The notes under the pieces are model-generated. The model was not told where the DNA came from, did not search any database, and saw only the letters and a program-made list of their open reading frames with translations. Made by a program: the position numbers and the translations under genes. From Tenodera sinensis (Eukaryota; Arthropoda; Insecta; Mantodea; Mantidae), in the NCBI GenBank assembly GCA_030765045.1, contig CM060967.1, positions 24,730,284 to 24,794,283 of the forward strand: a stretch of 64,000 nucleotides of DNA, given 5' to 3'. Positions 43,346 to 56,008 of this stretch are shown here, in pieces. The stretch's first letter is position 1. Each line of letters starts with the position of its first letter.

Positions 43346-45381
43346 TTTTCTGATCTTTTGCACAAAATCGGTTGTTTTACTGACGCTAACACAATCTACA
43401 GCGTTTCGTGATATTTCAACTCACAACTTCTCTTCTTGTAGCCTTGACTCCCTCCTTTCTCTATCCCTCTTCATTCTCTCTGTCTCTCAAATACTAACTT
43501 CGACAGTACAATCATTCAACACTCGTTAGATCTTCTTCACTTCCACGCGTGATATCTTTCATAGCTGTCTCCACTCACTGATACACTGATCGACTCAAAA
43601 ACTGCCTGACGAACAATCTGGAAATACCTTTGTGCTACTGTTTGATAAGCTTGACCTCGAGCGCCTTGTTACGTGCCGCATCAGTGGGGTGGGTCAGTCC
43701 GGTGTCACAATATGAATTACGCCCATTTCAACTGGCGGCACTACCAACATGATAACACTCCACTACACTCCATGTATTAACTGTGCGAAACATCATGCGG
43801 TTGCAATCAAATATTAATTTCATTCTACTGTATTTTTCAGTGAAATGAGTAGGCCCACCCTGCATAGTCACACATGAAACATGGTTGTTTCAGAATGTTA
43901 AAACCTGCACTTCAGTTATTTTGAGTATCTACTGCGCGTGCGCTGAAAAAGGGAGTGTTTATTTTTTGTCTAGTATGGCCAATGTTTACATGTTGAGACA
44001 AGGCTAACTGCAGGCAGCTTCTCCTGTGCCGTCTAACTATACAACAGTCGTTCCTGGACTCCGAATTCCGATAATTAGCAGCGAGAGTAAAGGTAAGTCA
44101 CATCTAAGTGTGATATCGCTGATATTCAAATGCAGCTAATAACTTTTACTGTACGCGGAGTGCACGTGCAGAATGCAACACTAACTGGCAGAGCACACCG
44201 TTTCAACAGTCAAAGAGCCTTTGTCATTCCTTTGTTGTACAATCAGAGCGCCCTGCTGGTTTTTATATCAAACGCCTCTGTGTGTGTGTGGGCACTGGAG
44301 GGTGAATAGGCGAATAGAAGCAATTTACAATCGGATACCTCCCTGCTTTATCCCACTTATGTCTGGTATGTGCTTGTGTTGTGTTTTTAACACGTACTAC
44401 AAAGATGCACCGACCTCCCTTTGTGGTATTTCATTGACCCTCCCGCAGTATTTGCTGCAGCTGCCGTAATCACTCTACTGTTTTGTCTCCGGTTTTTCGC
44501 AAAGGAAATTTCAGTGACTTTGCCAAGTAGCATTTAATGAAGATTGAATACAGAGCTAATATGGGGTTTATTCTACAGGTTTTCTAGGATTATAAAACTA
44601 GATATGTTTTCTCTGCCCCCTTTCGTTTATTTTTATATAGTTTCTACAAAATATTCTTGCAATAGCTGAAGCGATGGTAAAATGTTTAAAAGTGGCTTAC
44701 TAGATCTGGCATTAAAATTTTGCACACTTTTCAACACATTGCCAGAGATAAATGAGAGTAGCCGCTTCAGAAAACGCAATGTACGTACCTACTCATTGCA
44801 AAAGTCAAACGTATGACATATCTCGGAAAAGGCGAATGCTACAAAAAGTTACTTTAAATTTTGCACTTCAAAAATAAATGCATCTATGGTGTAGTCGCTT
44901 TTTGTTTCTTTTGTGGTTTACCAATTAAACGGTGACGCCGGGCGCGGTGAACCACAAAGGGCGGTCGGGGCTCAGCTACCTCACACCATATACCAGACCG
45001 GCGAGGAAACAAAAGTGCACACCACTCACGTGAGCAAACAGGTGACTAACAACAATCACGCGGTAACACAAAGTTCTCCAGAGCCTTCGAGAACTGGACG
45101 GCGGCCGGCCTGTTTGTAGAAGTTCCAGAAAGTTACAGACATGAGTCGTCCAGTGTGAGACAGCTGTGTATGTGTGATACTGTCGTGAAAGATATGTCAC
45201 GTCGAAGTGAAGAAGTTTCAACGAGTGCTGAGTGATTGTATCGACAACACACTGTTGATTTTATGTGCCCCCACCCCCCAATCCTTCACCATAGGCACAT
45301 TTGGCTTCAGTTGCTGATATTCAGATTCACAAGATTTGGCTTTGAATGGATGGCTAGTCCATTTTATCTCGCCCTCAAAGA
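43346..45381. other. Intergenic with promoter-like segment
   Basis: No recognised coding sequence. Contains a pyrimidine-rich flank (43430-43500), a promoter/first-exon candidate at 43933-44098 (listed separately) and a GC-richer block at 44930-45130. The module at 45197-45243 is shared with 19.41 kb. Confidence 0.4.
43933..44098 (+). promoter_or_regulatory. Possible promoter with 5' exon and splice donor
   Basis: TGCGCGTGCGC at 43933-43943 resembles an NRF-1-type (insect Erect wing) site. After ~150 bp with no long frame, AAAGGTAAGTC at 44090-44099 is a strong splice-donor match. Together they would suit a non-coding first exon on the plus strand. There is no matching downstream exon I can identify. 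Confidence 0.25.
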
Positions 45382-46236
45382 TGTTGCACTCACATGACTT
45401 TCTCTACTCTTGTACTACATTATTACAAACTCTTATTCCTATATCTTCGTGTTAGTTAAGATAAACATTTCTACAAATTATTTATTGCTTATTTCCTTGT
45501 AGGTGTAAGGGGAAGTTAGAACACAGTGGGCTTTGTGCGATAGTCAAAGGTTGTAACGCTTTGAGATTGTCATTGCACATTTAACGTATAAAAAATGAAC
45601 AACGATGATCCATTTCATAAAAGTTCTAAGTTTTCCGAAACTCACACACATAGCAAGGAATATTTCCGAAATGGTTCACCCTACAAGAAAATTTATTGAG
45701 ACATAAATTGTGAATTTTAGCAAAATCTACATTTTTTGTATAGTATGATTTGGTCTATCTCTAACGGTTTACCAGTTGTGCAAAAGTCGCCCAGAGTAAA
45801 TACTACTACAGGGGCTATAACCAGAAAATTTAAGATATACATTTCATTTTTCATCAAAATATCTCAAACGTATGGCATTTTAATCAAAATTGTTAGAGCC
45901 ATTTTCAAGAAAATCAAAATTTTCGAAAAATCTTCCATGTAAAGGGTAGTTTAGGGTGGGGCTAGTTTCTTCAAAATCTTCGAGTCGCATCCTTGAAAGA
46001 CATTAAACTTAAATACCAACTTTGGTTTTTAACCAACTTTTCGTTTTTGAGTTATGTCCACAGACTGACACATACACAGACCTCCTTCTAATAAAAATAC
46101 TTTTGTAGATTTACGAGATTCCAAAACATGCTTCTGGTGAAATCTTAATATCGAAATGCAATACTCCCCTATTACAATACGCAGTAGAGAAAGTAAAAAC
46201 GAAGTACATAGAAAAAGTCATGTAAATGTGATAACT
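45382..46236 (-). repeat. Family A repeat, full length with long terminal inverted repeat
   Basis: Right family end at 45382 (TGTTGCACTCACATGACTTT). Left family end: GCAGTAGAGAAAGTAAAAAC, then after ~18 bp AAGTCATGTAAATGTGATAAC, a second, diverged copy of the AGTCATGTGAGTGCAAC end. The plus strand keeps a 68-codon frame (45736-45942). Confidence 0.87.
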
Positions 46237-47764
46237 TTAATTACGAGAACTTCAAAACGATACTTGCCAAAGTTTTGGCAGCTTGACAAAAGAAGATCCA
46301 TTGTATAAAGAGGACAGTCTGAAGACTCGCTTGCAGATTTCAATATAACTTGAGGAGGCGGTGGAAGTTTAATTTCCTCTGCAGGTATGGGGGGGGGGTA
46401 TACTTCCAGCTAATGAAATGCACGCTTGATGTTTGTTTCCACAAAGAGACGACTACGGCGACGACAAGGATGAGATAAGTACGTGTATATATGAAACTTG
46501 TGACAATGGCTATATCGTCGCCGAAGCGTGTCGGTGTCTGGTATACAATAGCCCAGTGGAGCGATGGGTAATGAAGTTGGAGAAATTCTCCGAACATCGA
46601 CTCTGTCTCAACAAGCGGTGCACTTCCGTGGGACTCAGACCTTCTAGATAAGTCCACATTCCAGCAATAGCGTATTAATCTTCACAGCATCGGAAACACT
46701 TATGAAAGAAAGTAGTTTATATGCATTCTTTATGCTGTAAACTATGCGATGTCATTAGTAATATTTGGTGGTGGTTTTGGAAAAATAATACCAAAACCTA
46801 AATGTTCAAGTTACCTCTCCGGATGTATTCAATTTTGAATAGATTTCAATCACTTTTGAAATGTGGTCGTATGCAAGTCATCAGTTTCAGGTTCTGAGAC
46901 AGACGATCTGTAGCAGTAAATGTGTCTACAAACAGCGTTTGTTTTGGAACAAACAGTCTAAACGCCTGACTGTGGCGGCAACTTCTTCACCTCGTGTGTA
47001 AGGCGGGAAGTATCTCAAATGTTTAGAGGCAATATGTCCAAGCAGGAATGAAAGTCGTGGTGCTTAGATAGAAAATGCTCATGTAAACTTGCAGAGTTTC
47101 TTTAATAAAACAATCACTTTAAATATTTTGAGAAAATAAAATATTTAAAAAAAAAAAAAAACAATTTGACACCAAACATTGGTATTTAACTTAAACACGA
47201 GGCAGAACTGGAATTATTTTTGCCTTTTTTTCCCTTCTTTCCTTCCTTCGTTCATTCCATCGTTCTTTTCCTGTCATTAGCTCTTTGGGTCTTGACCAGC
47301 CTGATGGAATGTGCTATTATTTATTTAGAGCATATTCTCTTAGAGCGTAATTAATCGTATTTTTAATAAAATCTTCTTTTATGTTTTTTTCAATTATACA
47401 AAAGTAATTTAGAATAGAGATAATTTTTCTAGAAAATTCAGGAAATAGTCTGTTTACTTTGTAGTGCTCAGGCCTCTTAAATTATGTTAAAAAACAACTC
47501 ATTCAGCTTCATTTCATTTAATATAACTTTACATATTGAATCCTAGAATCAGGGTCATATTCCAATTTGCCATGTACGAGACGAGGTATGTAACCGTTCA
47601 AAATGGGTAGTGACTTTTGGTCCACCCTATATATTTCTTCACAAATTAATCACATAATATACATAAATATTTACTGAAAGTAAATAAATGAATACATAAC
47701 GAAATTACTAACCTATATGATCTAAATCAATACAATAAATTTGTTTATAAATCATTTCACACAC
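46237..47764. other. Intergenic, nothing recognised
   Basis: ORFs near 46340-46657 on both strands have no known motif. Poly-A run at 47147-47161. Confidence 0.4.
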
Positions 47765-47945
47765 TGTGAGAAATAGTCATATCTTTTAAAGCTTTGAAAT
47801 TCCGTTTTATTTTCACCGCTAAGGCATAATAAATGAATTATGATCCTCCATTTGTGGACAGTAAGTATTGCAAAATTTGCACAAATATCTCCGAAATGGT
47901 TCACTCCACAAAAATGCATATAGACATATCTGTGTTTTGACGAAT
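47765..47945 (-). repeat. Family A repeat, fragment
   Basis: TAGTCATATCTTTTAAAGC, TTGAAATTCCGTTTTATTT and ATCTCCGAAATGGTTCACTC match the family on the minus strand. Confidence 0.75.
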
Positions 47946-49439
47946 AATACAATTAAACAACTAAATAATGCTATATAGATTGAAGAGTCTAGCAATGCTT
48001 ACCTTACACGAGTCAATGAAGCAATTATAAGCTATATCAGCTTTCGCCAGCTTACAGAATTTCGTCCGATTATTGGAATTTAGTTGCATCCATATTCGCA
48101 CATGCCGCCATTTTATTCATTATTCGGCTCACAGATAAAAGAATAACGACTCAGCTCAAAGGAAGTACACGGCTGCCAACACAAGGAATGAGTTAACAGC
48201 ACAATGCATTGCAATAAATTGAAGTATGACGATCTGAATTGTGAAAAGATAATGCAACCGTCATGAGAAATCAATCATGTAAAAGCCAGAATAAAATTTA
48301 AAAACAATCAAGTCAAGTCGATTTATTACACATGTGCAAATACAAAGGTTAATTGTCTTGTCAAACCAACGTTGGCAACAACGGAGTTGCATTTAATTCG
48401 TGTGGCTTGTGTTAAAAGTTCTATTCTTAATGCCAGCTGTCAAAGGTAATGTGGCGCCAAATAACCTAATACGTGGCACTGTCGTTATCAGAATAGCTCT
48501 GAAGTAGTAAAGTTAAGTTTTAATGTTTATTTCAAAGTGTTTTTCAGGAAATTTCAATAAGAGCTCACTGCAGCTAATAAATTAGTAAGGAACACAGCTG
48601 AATTGGTGCGCAGACAACAAACAGTGAGACAATATAGCAAGAGAGCGTTGCTAGGAGACCGGATGGCGTCCTTCCCGCCCGCCCGCTCGCTCCCTTCATC
48701 TGTTTTCAGGTCGACGGGCAAAGTGATCGGGCCGTGTAAATTGCAACTTGAGGCGGAAAGCTGAAAGGGGAGAGATACCGGATATCTGTAGCACGATCTG
48801 TGAGAGAGATTGTGCGCGTTTCATACCCCTGACGGCTTGGAAAATGCCGAAGGCTGCAAGTTACGCTATTTAAAATGAATAAAGGAAGAATAAAAATAGA
48901 ACATTTCATGTACTGCAGCTCCAGAGGCAACGAAAAAATTGAATACGCATTAAATTTAGCCTTACTGGATGTCCAAAAAAGAATTACTCTTCCTAGAATA
49001 GCTGTTATCGTTGCTTCTAAACAACTCGGGAATATAATGTGTATTGGAACATAATAGCTCCTCCCACAGGTTGTTAGGGCTGTAAATGTAGATATTTTTA
49101 TGGGTAACTAGGTTCAATATCCAGCGTTACTCGTGGTTTGACGATGTTATCCCTACGACCTTTAAACTCACGTCAACTACTATAAAGAACAAAAATAAAC
49201 TAAATAGATATAAAAAACATTACACAAAAGCACTGTTGAATGAACCCAAATAAGCAAGCAGAAAAAGCTGTATGAATGTAAAACGTTGCATTTCTGTCAG
49301 TCATATAGAACATTGTATGAATTCTTTATTGAGGTAGTAGAGAAGGGAATATACTAGGTGGCCCACTAGAGCCGGCCCCACCGTAAGTAGATAACCCTTC
49401 GTGCGTCAAAACAGTTGCAGAAGTTCACGGCGCAAGAGA
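47946..49439. other. Intergenic, partly GC-rich
   Basis: A GC-rich stretch at 48650-48735 (CCCGCCCGCCCGCTCGCTCC) follows an RFX-type X-box match (48647-48659). It could be a promoter region, but no coding exon is recognised. Confidence 0.35.
48647..48659 (+). promoter_or_regulatory. X-box-like RFX site
   Basis: GTTGCTAGGAGAC fits the consensus RYYNYY-N-RRNRAC. The loose consensus is expected many times by chance in 64 kb; the adjacent GC-rich block is the only supporting context. Confidence 0.2.
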
Positions 49440-49838
49440 GGCACAATTGTCACCAGGCGAACTTAAGGTTGTGAAATATATGATTGGTTTGTTTGTTTGA
49501 AGTGTTTTCAAAAGTAATCGATTGCAGTACAACAAAGGTTGTGTACGGTACGTATGTGCCTGCACCATATTTAAGGAAAATTGTAAAGGCAATTTGAAAC
49601 TAAATTTCCTGGCCTGCGTGTTTCGAGTAGAGAGATTGTTCGTTTGGTTGTAAATAAATTCGGGGAGACAGCATCAATTCGTGATAGGAAAATAAAGGTA
49701 AAACTGTGTGTGCCTACGGAACAGCGATTAAGAGGAAATCGGAGATCGGAGAACGGTCATCTCGAAAATCTCTGCACAAGGTTAACATTAAAACTAAATA
49801 TCAGGAGAGAAATTAACATTATAATGAAAGCTGAATAA
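49440..49838 (+). pseudogene. Decayed transposase-type helix-turn-helix (DUF4817-like)
   Basis: One frame (from ~49583) reads RQFETKFPGLRVSSREIV, then RLVVNKFGETASIRDRK. This matches the pattern rqFe.kFPg..vpSr.tI..Lv.kF.etgSv.Dk of the N-terminal domain common in insect mariner-like and related repeats. Shifted frames then give EIGDR and SRKSLHKV, the 'igdrle.SPrKSlrrl' block, so at least two frameshifts are present. No DDE part is seen. A domain fragment, surely non-functional. Confidence 0.65.
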
Positions 49839-50304
49839 TGCGTGTGAATGAAAATTTTCATAGAAGATACCGTAGTGTTTTGTGTTTATTCTGGTAATTG
49901 TTAATGTGATTTGAGGTGCATGTATGTGTGATCGGAAGACTGGTTTTTGATTCCAGGTTCTATACAAATATACTTGGCTTGAAACTACAAGAAAGTGAAT
50001 TTAAACGCAGAGTTCTCCTTCCCATTTGAAGACAAGCGCCGTATATTTTGAACGGACTGTTCAATAAAAATGTTTAACCCCAGTCTCCGTCGCTGGACGT
50101 TGCGATCAAAACAAACACAAATATCCCAGATAAACAGATGCTGTTGATTGAGGCTGCGTGTACCTACTCTGAATAGCATTATAAACAACACGTTCTGGAT
50201 TAAATCTTTATTTATCAATGTATGGACCTTGCGTGTCCAATTCCATTTTCCACTCAGACCCAGTGGGCATATTCAGAAGATACGTTCATAATGCAACCAA
50301 TCAT
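49839..50304. other. Spacer, nothing recognised
   Basis: No gene or repeat identified. Confidence 0.4.
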
Positions 50305-50719
50305 CGACCGAGCGAGATAGCTCTGTGGTAACGTGTGAGGATCGCATTCGGGTGGCCCTAGTTCGATTTCCATTGATCGACCACCCTAAATTCAGGTTTT
50401 TAGTATTATTGCCTGTTCGGTAGGCGAATGCTGGATAGGTTTCTCATCTATCATGGTTTTATTTCTATCATTTCCCATCCTTCAGGTGTGTTTATAAATT
50501 TCGTGATGCAAGGCGGTGCCGGACAGATGGCGTGGATGCTTACTCAAAGGAAACAGCATTACCAGTGGACAATAAAGGACTCCTTGGCCGACAGATCGTT
50601 CACCAGCCTCCCTAGACAGTTCCAGAACTGAGATGAATCTTCCAACCTGATATTGCTATGGACTTCTGCGCGTCTCTGTGGCCTGTAGCCTCATATGGCT
50701 CCTTCACTTAAATATTTAC
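50305..50719 (+). mobile_element. tRNA-derived SINE, family S1, longest copy
   Basis: Head: GACCGAGCGAGATAGCTCTG, GGTAACGTGTGAGG, GCATTCGGGTGGCC, CTAGTTCGATTTCC (B-box-like). Body as at 21.9 kb through GGCGAATGCTGGATAGG, ATTTCCCATCCTTCAGGTGT and CCGGACAGATGGCGTGG. Tail: GTAGCCTCATATGG, CTCCTTCACTTAAATATT. Confidence 0.78.
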
Positions 50720-52688
50720 TAGGGAAGAGTTTGTATAAGATACTCATAAATAGGCTACGGCGGTATTCAGACACAGTAGTTGATAAGTATTCAAAATTTA
50801 GATTATAGGTAATTTTATCAACATTGATTAAATTGTTTTTAGATTCAAATTTAAGGTTTTATTAATATTATCTACTAGTTCTAGCTATAAAAATGTTTAA
50901 TGTTTCCTTCTTTTTTCTTCTTTCCTCTTGTTTGAAATTTAAATTTAATTTTATATGTCAGTTTTAATTATCCTTGCCTCCTGTTTAGTCAATATTACTA
51001 ATATTAAAAATCCGGGTTCTAATCGACTTTTGGAGTCGCATGCGAATTTATTTGCAAATATTATGCCTCTTATCCATCGTTATGTTATTGTTTTAATGTA
51101 TAAAATATATTGTTTATTCATTACAAATACTGTATTTTTAGGAGATCACTCCCAAGTTCGCGAACCATGATCTCTCCTTTTAAATAGAATTAAAATATTG
51201 TTAACGATTGTAATATTGTAATTATATATTATTTTAAAGTTGAATTTACGACTCGGTCAAAATAATTAGAAGTCGAGTCAGTTAAAAATGAGAACACCCT
51301 AATCTGCTTGGACAAAAGTGAGAGGTATTGAGAGTTGTGGCATACACTGATATTGTTGTCCTAATAGAGGATGATTGTAGAAAGCAAATAGTAATATTGT
51401 AATGCGAGCAGGAATGTAACAGACATATGACGCTAAAAGGCAAACTTCAGCGAAATTCATTCATACAAAGAACGCAAAACAAAGTATTTATAAATTACTC
51501 TCGGCGAAGGAATGAGCTGTAAAAAACAAGCAAACAGGGACTTAATGTAATGAGCAAAATGGCCAGATTCGCAAGAAATTGCGGTAGAATGCCTTAACGG
51601 GCTATTAAAATGTAGAAAAATGTATTAGCATCGTTAATAGGTTATAGTGCAAGTGTTTTGGGTACAAGACATTTTTAGAGCACACTGTAAAAACTTAAGA
51701 CCAGTACAAAAAGCTGCCTAATTCTGTATAATGCAATAAACGAACTCATACTCTACGTATAAGAACAAATGTTTCCGAAGTATTGCGTGATAAACATTCA
51801 TTTGAACATTTCCTAAGAACAGCCAATTTTTGCTCATACATTCGTACTATACCATTACTAATATAACATCGTAAGACTCGGATGAACTGAAAATTTACTG
51901 TAGACAAACAATAAAGTGTATAATGGACAAATAATTTGATAAACTGTTGAGAGAGTTTAACGTTAAATTCTCGATCACATACATCAATGTTGAACAAGCT
52001 CTCAAATTGAAACAAAGAAGTTTATAAAGTTGAACTGAAATTCTTACCTAGATTGCTGAACCTCCGGGATATTCGCATATTCTTCGCCATCGGGAGCAGA
52101 AGTTATAATACCCAAAACATCTTGGAGGACTCTTCCCCGACTCCAGAAAGTGCACATTTCCTAGGGGCGCGTCTCGACTCGACAAGACAAGTTCTGTCAC
52201 CCTGCTGTCACAGTGCTTGACTGATCTCCTCGGCAGAAGCACGTGTCCGCCACCCTGGAATATAGAGAACATGCTGTAAGCGATATATTCATACCAGAAA
52301 TTATTATTCTTTGATTGTATGTCCCTAGAGCACTTTACCTGCGGTCCTGCATTTCTTGCACAAACCCTTCATAAAAAAATGCCTAATGTTAGAGAGGTAG
52401 AATCGCAACTGAAAAATTCTACCTCTCATACATTCCTTACAGACGACTTGGGTTTTTAAAATCACTAACAGTAGGCTTGTTACAATAAATAAATCATAAT
52501 ACCTCATCTGTTAAATTCACATGGTTCTCTTTGTCCATTCTTCAACAATTCTTACATATATTAATAGACAGACATTTGAATCCTTGCAATTAAGAATTTA
52601 TAAAACAACTCTAAAAATTTTAATACATGTTACAATTATTTTCCAAAATGTATTCACCTCACCTAACAAATATTGTAAAGCAATCTGA
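50720..52688. other. Intergenic, nothing recognised
   Basis: About 2 kb, AT-rich. A somewhat GC-richer ORF at 52048-52272 (minus) has no identifiable domain. Confidence 0.4.
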
Positions 52689-53533
52689 TGTGTTGCACTC
52701 ACATGACTTTCTCTACTCTTGTACTAACCATTCTTACAAACTCTTATTCCTATATCTTCTTTCTTGTTAGTTAAGATAAACATTTGTACAAATTATCTTA
52801 TTATTTCCTTGTAGGTGCAAGGGGAATGTTAGAATACAGTAGGCTTTGTGGGATAGTCAAATGTTTGAGATTCTGTTGTCTTTGCACACTTAACATAAAA
52901 AATGAACGATGATCCATTTCACGAAAGTTCTAAGTTTTCCGAAACTCGCACACATAACAAGGTATATCTCCGAAATGGTTCACCCTACAAGAAAATTTAT
53001 TGAGACATAAATTGTGTATTTTAGCAAGATCTACATTTTTGTATAGTATAATTTGGTCTATCTCTAACGTTTTACCAGTTATGCAAAAGTTGTCCAGAGT
53101 AAATACGACTGCAGGGGCTATAGCCAGAAAATTCAAGATATAAATTTCATTTGTCATGAAAATATCTCAAACATACGACATTTTAATCAAAATCGTTAGA
53201 GCAATTTTCAAGAAAATCAAAATTTTCGAAAAAATTTCCATGTAAAGGGTAGTTTAGGGTGGGGCTATTTTCTTCAAAATCTTCGTGTCGCATCCTTGAA
53301 AGACATTAAACTTAAATGCCAACTTTGGTTTTTAACCGACTTTTCGTTTTTGAGTTATGCTGTCCACAGACTGACACACACACTGACACACAGACACACA
53401 CACGGATCTTTTTCTAAAAATGCTTGTTTTGGATTCAGGGGGCCTCAAAACATATTTCTGGTGTAATCTCGATTTCCTCTACTTACTATACGTAGAAGAG
53501 AAAGTAAGAAAGGTCATCCGAGTGCAACAACAC
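52689..53533 (-). repeat. Family A repeat, most complete copy, both long ends present
   Basis: One end is GTGTTGCACTCACATGACTT (52690). The other is GAAGAGAAAGTAAGAAAGG followed by TCATCCGAGTGCAACAACAC (to 53533). The two ends are inverted repeats of ~28 bp with a short insertion. The GT microsatellite is at ~53374-53402. It contains the intact 75-codon frame at 52930-53157. Confidence 0.88.
52930..53157 (-). CDS. 75-codon ORF inside family A, second intact copy
   Basis: MTNEIYILNFLAIAPAVV...CYVCEFRKT, same length and frame as 12804-13031. The replacements are V/A, D/N, Y/C, P/T, S/N and S/C. The open frame starts just after an in-frame stop, with no upstream extension. No known family. Confidence 0.3.
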   Translation of the reverse strand: MTNEIYILNFLAIAPAVVFTLDNFCITGKTLEIDQIILYKNVDLAKIHNLCLNKFSCRVNHFGDIPCYVCEFRKT

Positions 53534-54619
53534 TTTTTTTTTCACTATTGCTTATTAAACCTACGACCTAGGTATATCACTAAAATGAATTATTCCTCGT
53601 TAACCGTCAACTCCACCCACTATTATAACGGATAATCAAATATAATGGAATCTTTTAGACTTGTATAAGAAGACAATGCGTCATGGCAACTTGTGAACAT
53701 TATATCACAAAGCTCTGGCGTTCTGTTTTACTACGAGCTGTTTCCTAAAAGGCCCAGGTTCGTCCCCAAACTAGAGCATTACATTTTTTGCACTGGCTGT
53801 ACGCTGAAATGTCCCACTAAAGTATTCCGTAAGGGGTAGATATATTCTGTTTAAGTACGTAGATGATATTTGCCGCCCCCGAGGGAGCGGAGGTGGGGGC
53901 GGCATAAGGTCCTGGTAATCTAATTTTACTCCGCTTTAGGACTTCCTGTATCAATAGAGAGGGTTAAAATTTGTAGGGACTGCATCAAAGAATATGGCCA
54001 TGATGTACTTTAACCCCATCCTGTATATGTATGTGTCAGAGAGAGGGGGTTAAAGAGAAAGGGGTGGGCGCTTTGAAAAAGTTAGTTCGTACCCACGATG
54101 TTTATAATTTGAATTTTGTACATCAAATATATGTAGTCCATCCCTCGACAAAGTCAAAATTCGGACCTCGTATTTTACTTTGAAATGATGTGCGCTGGCT
54201 GGTAGATCATAAATCACGTTTTCGGTGACAAACTAAATTTTAAGTATAAATTTGATCACTGAGCGTAGCAGAGTTTAGTTTTAAATTCACCCGCTGAAGC
54301 ATAGAATATTATGCAAAATGACCTTGTGCATATTATAGTAATATATTTTAGTAGCGTTTAAGGCCTGTTCTTGCTGTATGCGACACAGTAGGCGATGGAC
54401 ACTGCAATAATAATTATTGGGAAAGAAGCTTCCAGGCCTGAGTTTAAGATATATACTCCCAGTATGATGAGAACTGAGGAAAACTGAGAAAACCTGTCAA
54501 GAATAACGTTCCTTATGGGATATAGATATCCCCTTCACGAGTTCATGCCTTCACGATCTCGACTATCCGTGTCGGTAAATAAGGTTAAGTATCATTTTAG
54601 TGAACTTTGTGCTTTTACA
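53534..54619. other. Intergenic with GC-rich hairpin
   Basis: No gene recognised. A 10-bp perfect GC-rich inverted repeat at 53871-53904 stands out (separate entry). Confidence 0.45.
53871..53904. repeat. GC-rich perfect hairpin
   Basis: TGCCGCCCCC (53871-53880) and GGGGGCGGCA (53895-53904) with a 14-nt purine-rich loop, in AT-rich surroundings. It is followed at ~54043 by a GA-rich GAGAGAGGGGGTTAAAG block. Role unknown. Confidence 0.75.
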
Positions 54620-54620
54620 G

Positions 54621-54700
54621 GATGGCGGCGGCCGAGCGGTTAGACCGTTCATCTACCCCCGTAGGCGGCCCGGGTTCGATCCTGGTATCCGCATGCAGTA
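54621..54700 (+). mobile_element. tRNA-like SINE head (Ser/Leu-type D-arm)
   Basis: GGCGGCCGAGCGGTTAGACC (A-box region like tRNA-Ser/Leu) and CCCGGGTTCGATCCTGG (B box with nearly paired T-arm), then TATCCGCATG. The acceptor pairs only in its outer four positions. No clear body limit; it may run to ~54950. Confidence 0.6.
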
Positions 54701-55328
54701 TTGGTGGTGGACGAAATAAAATGTAAATAAAATGCAAAACCTTCTAATAGCTTTTCGTTATGCTCTACGTTCACGGACTACACAAGCACCGGACATCTCT
54801 CGTCTTAGCTGAGAGGCGGAACCACGTTCACACATCCCGCTGCCATCTGACTGGAATTGCACCGTTGCGTTCTGCAACTGTTTTAACGTACGAAGTGGTA
54901 TCTACATATGCCAAAGGCGGATGAAATGGGCCACCTGGTACGATCAATGGCTAGATTTTGATTAAGTTTTCCCCAGGTTCAACAATCATTTAATGGAAAA
55001 AATGCTTGCTTTGCTTAAAATATCAAAAGCTCTAAGATTTTATAATTACAAGTTGAATAAAATTCTTGATTTGAACTTTCTGTTCAACAAATTGAATGGG
55101 AATCAACAAAAATTATGAAACTATAACAGAAATCATCGAAATTTCACTTCAAACAACTTCTTACAAAATATGTGCTGTTCGTTTAAGCTTTCTTAGTTTA
55201 AAAGGTAGATTTCAATTTCTCATAATTTTTACGCTAATATATTTTAAACCTTTCTTTACTGGTTAGAAATGAACTGGCAACAATTGGTTGGTAAAGACAC
55301 GATTCGTTTGGATTTGTCCTCTTGCTTT
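54701..55328. other. Intergenic, possible SINE body then AT-rich
   Basis: Nothing further recognised. Confidence 0.35.
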
Positions 55329-56008
55329 TTTTTACTTTTTCTATTACGTATAGTAAGTAGAGGAAGCTTGTATTCCACCCAAAACTTCGATGTCGAGATT
55401 TCACCGGAAACATGTTTTGAGGCCCTCTGAATAAAAAAAAGCATTCTTAGAGAAAGGTCCGTGTGTGCGCGTGTGTGTGTGCATGTGTCTCAGTCTGTGG
55501 ACAGCATAACTCAAAACGGCAAAGTCGGTTATAAACCAAATTTGGTATTGAAGTTTGATATCTTTCAGGAATGTGATACTAAGATTTTTAAGAAAATTCC
55601 TCTAACCTAAATTACCCTTTACATGGAAACTTTTTTCGAAAATTTTGATTTTCTCCAAAATGGCTACTGATTTTGATTAAAATGGCACATTTTTGAGATA
55701 CTTTTATGGCAAACAAAAAGTGTATTTTGAATTTTCTAGCTATAGCCCATGTAGTTCTGCTTACTGTGGATGACTTTTGGATAACTAGTAAACTGTAAGA
55801 GATAGACCAAATCATACTATACAACGAATGTAGATCTTGCTAAACCACAGAGTAATACCTAAAATTTCGTCAAATGGAACATTGTTATTCATTTTTTATG
55901 TCAGCCGTGCAAAGAGAACCGTATTTGAAAGCTTCAAAAGATTTGACTATCGCTCAAAGCCTACTTGTATTTGCATATTCCCCTTGTACCTAGAAGGAAA
56001 TAAACATA
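55329..56008 (+). repeat. Family A repeat, 3' truncated
   Basis: TTTACTTTTTCTATTACG, ATTCCACCCAAAACTTCG, the GT microsatellite (~55460-55485) and GTCTGTGGACAGCATAACTC. It ends at CCTTGTACCTAGAAGGAAAT. A 70-codon minus-strand frame (55612-55824) resembles those at 18663 and 45736. Confidence 0.85.

Noticed and set aside
38882..43392. Two ~1490-codon minus-strand frames
   Set aside because: They lie wholly in the 18-bp satellite, consist only of SHTRSL/SLTLAL/SHSLSL repeats and are open because the unit lacks stops in all three antisense frames.
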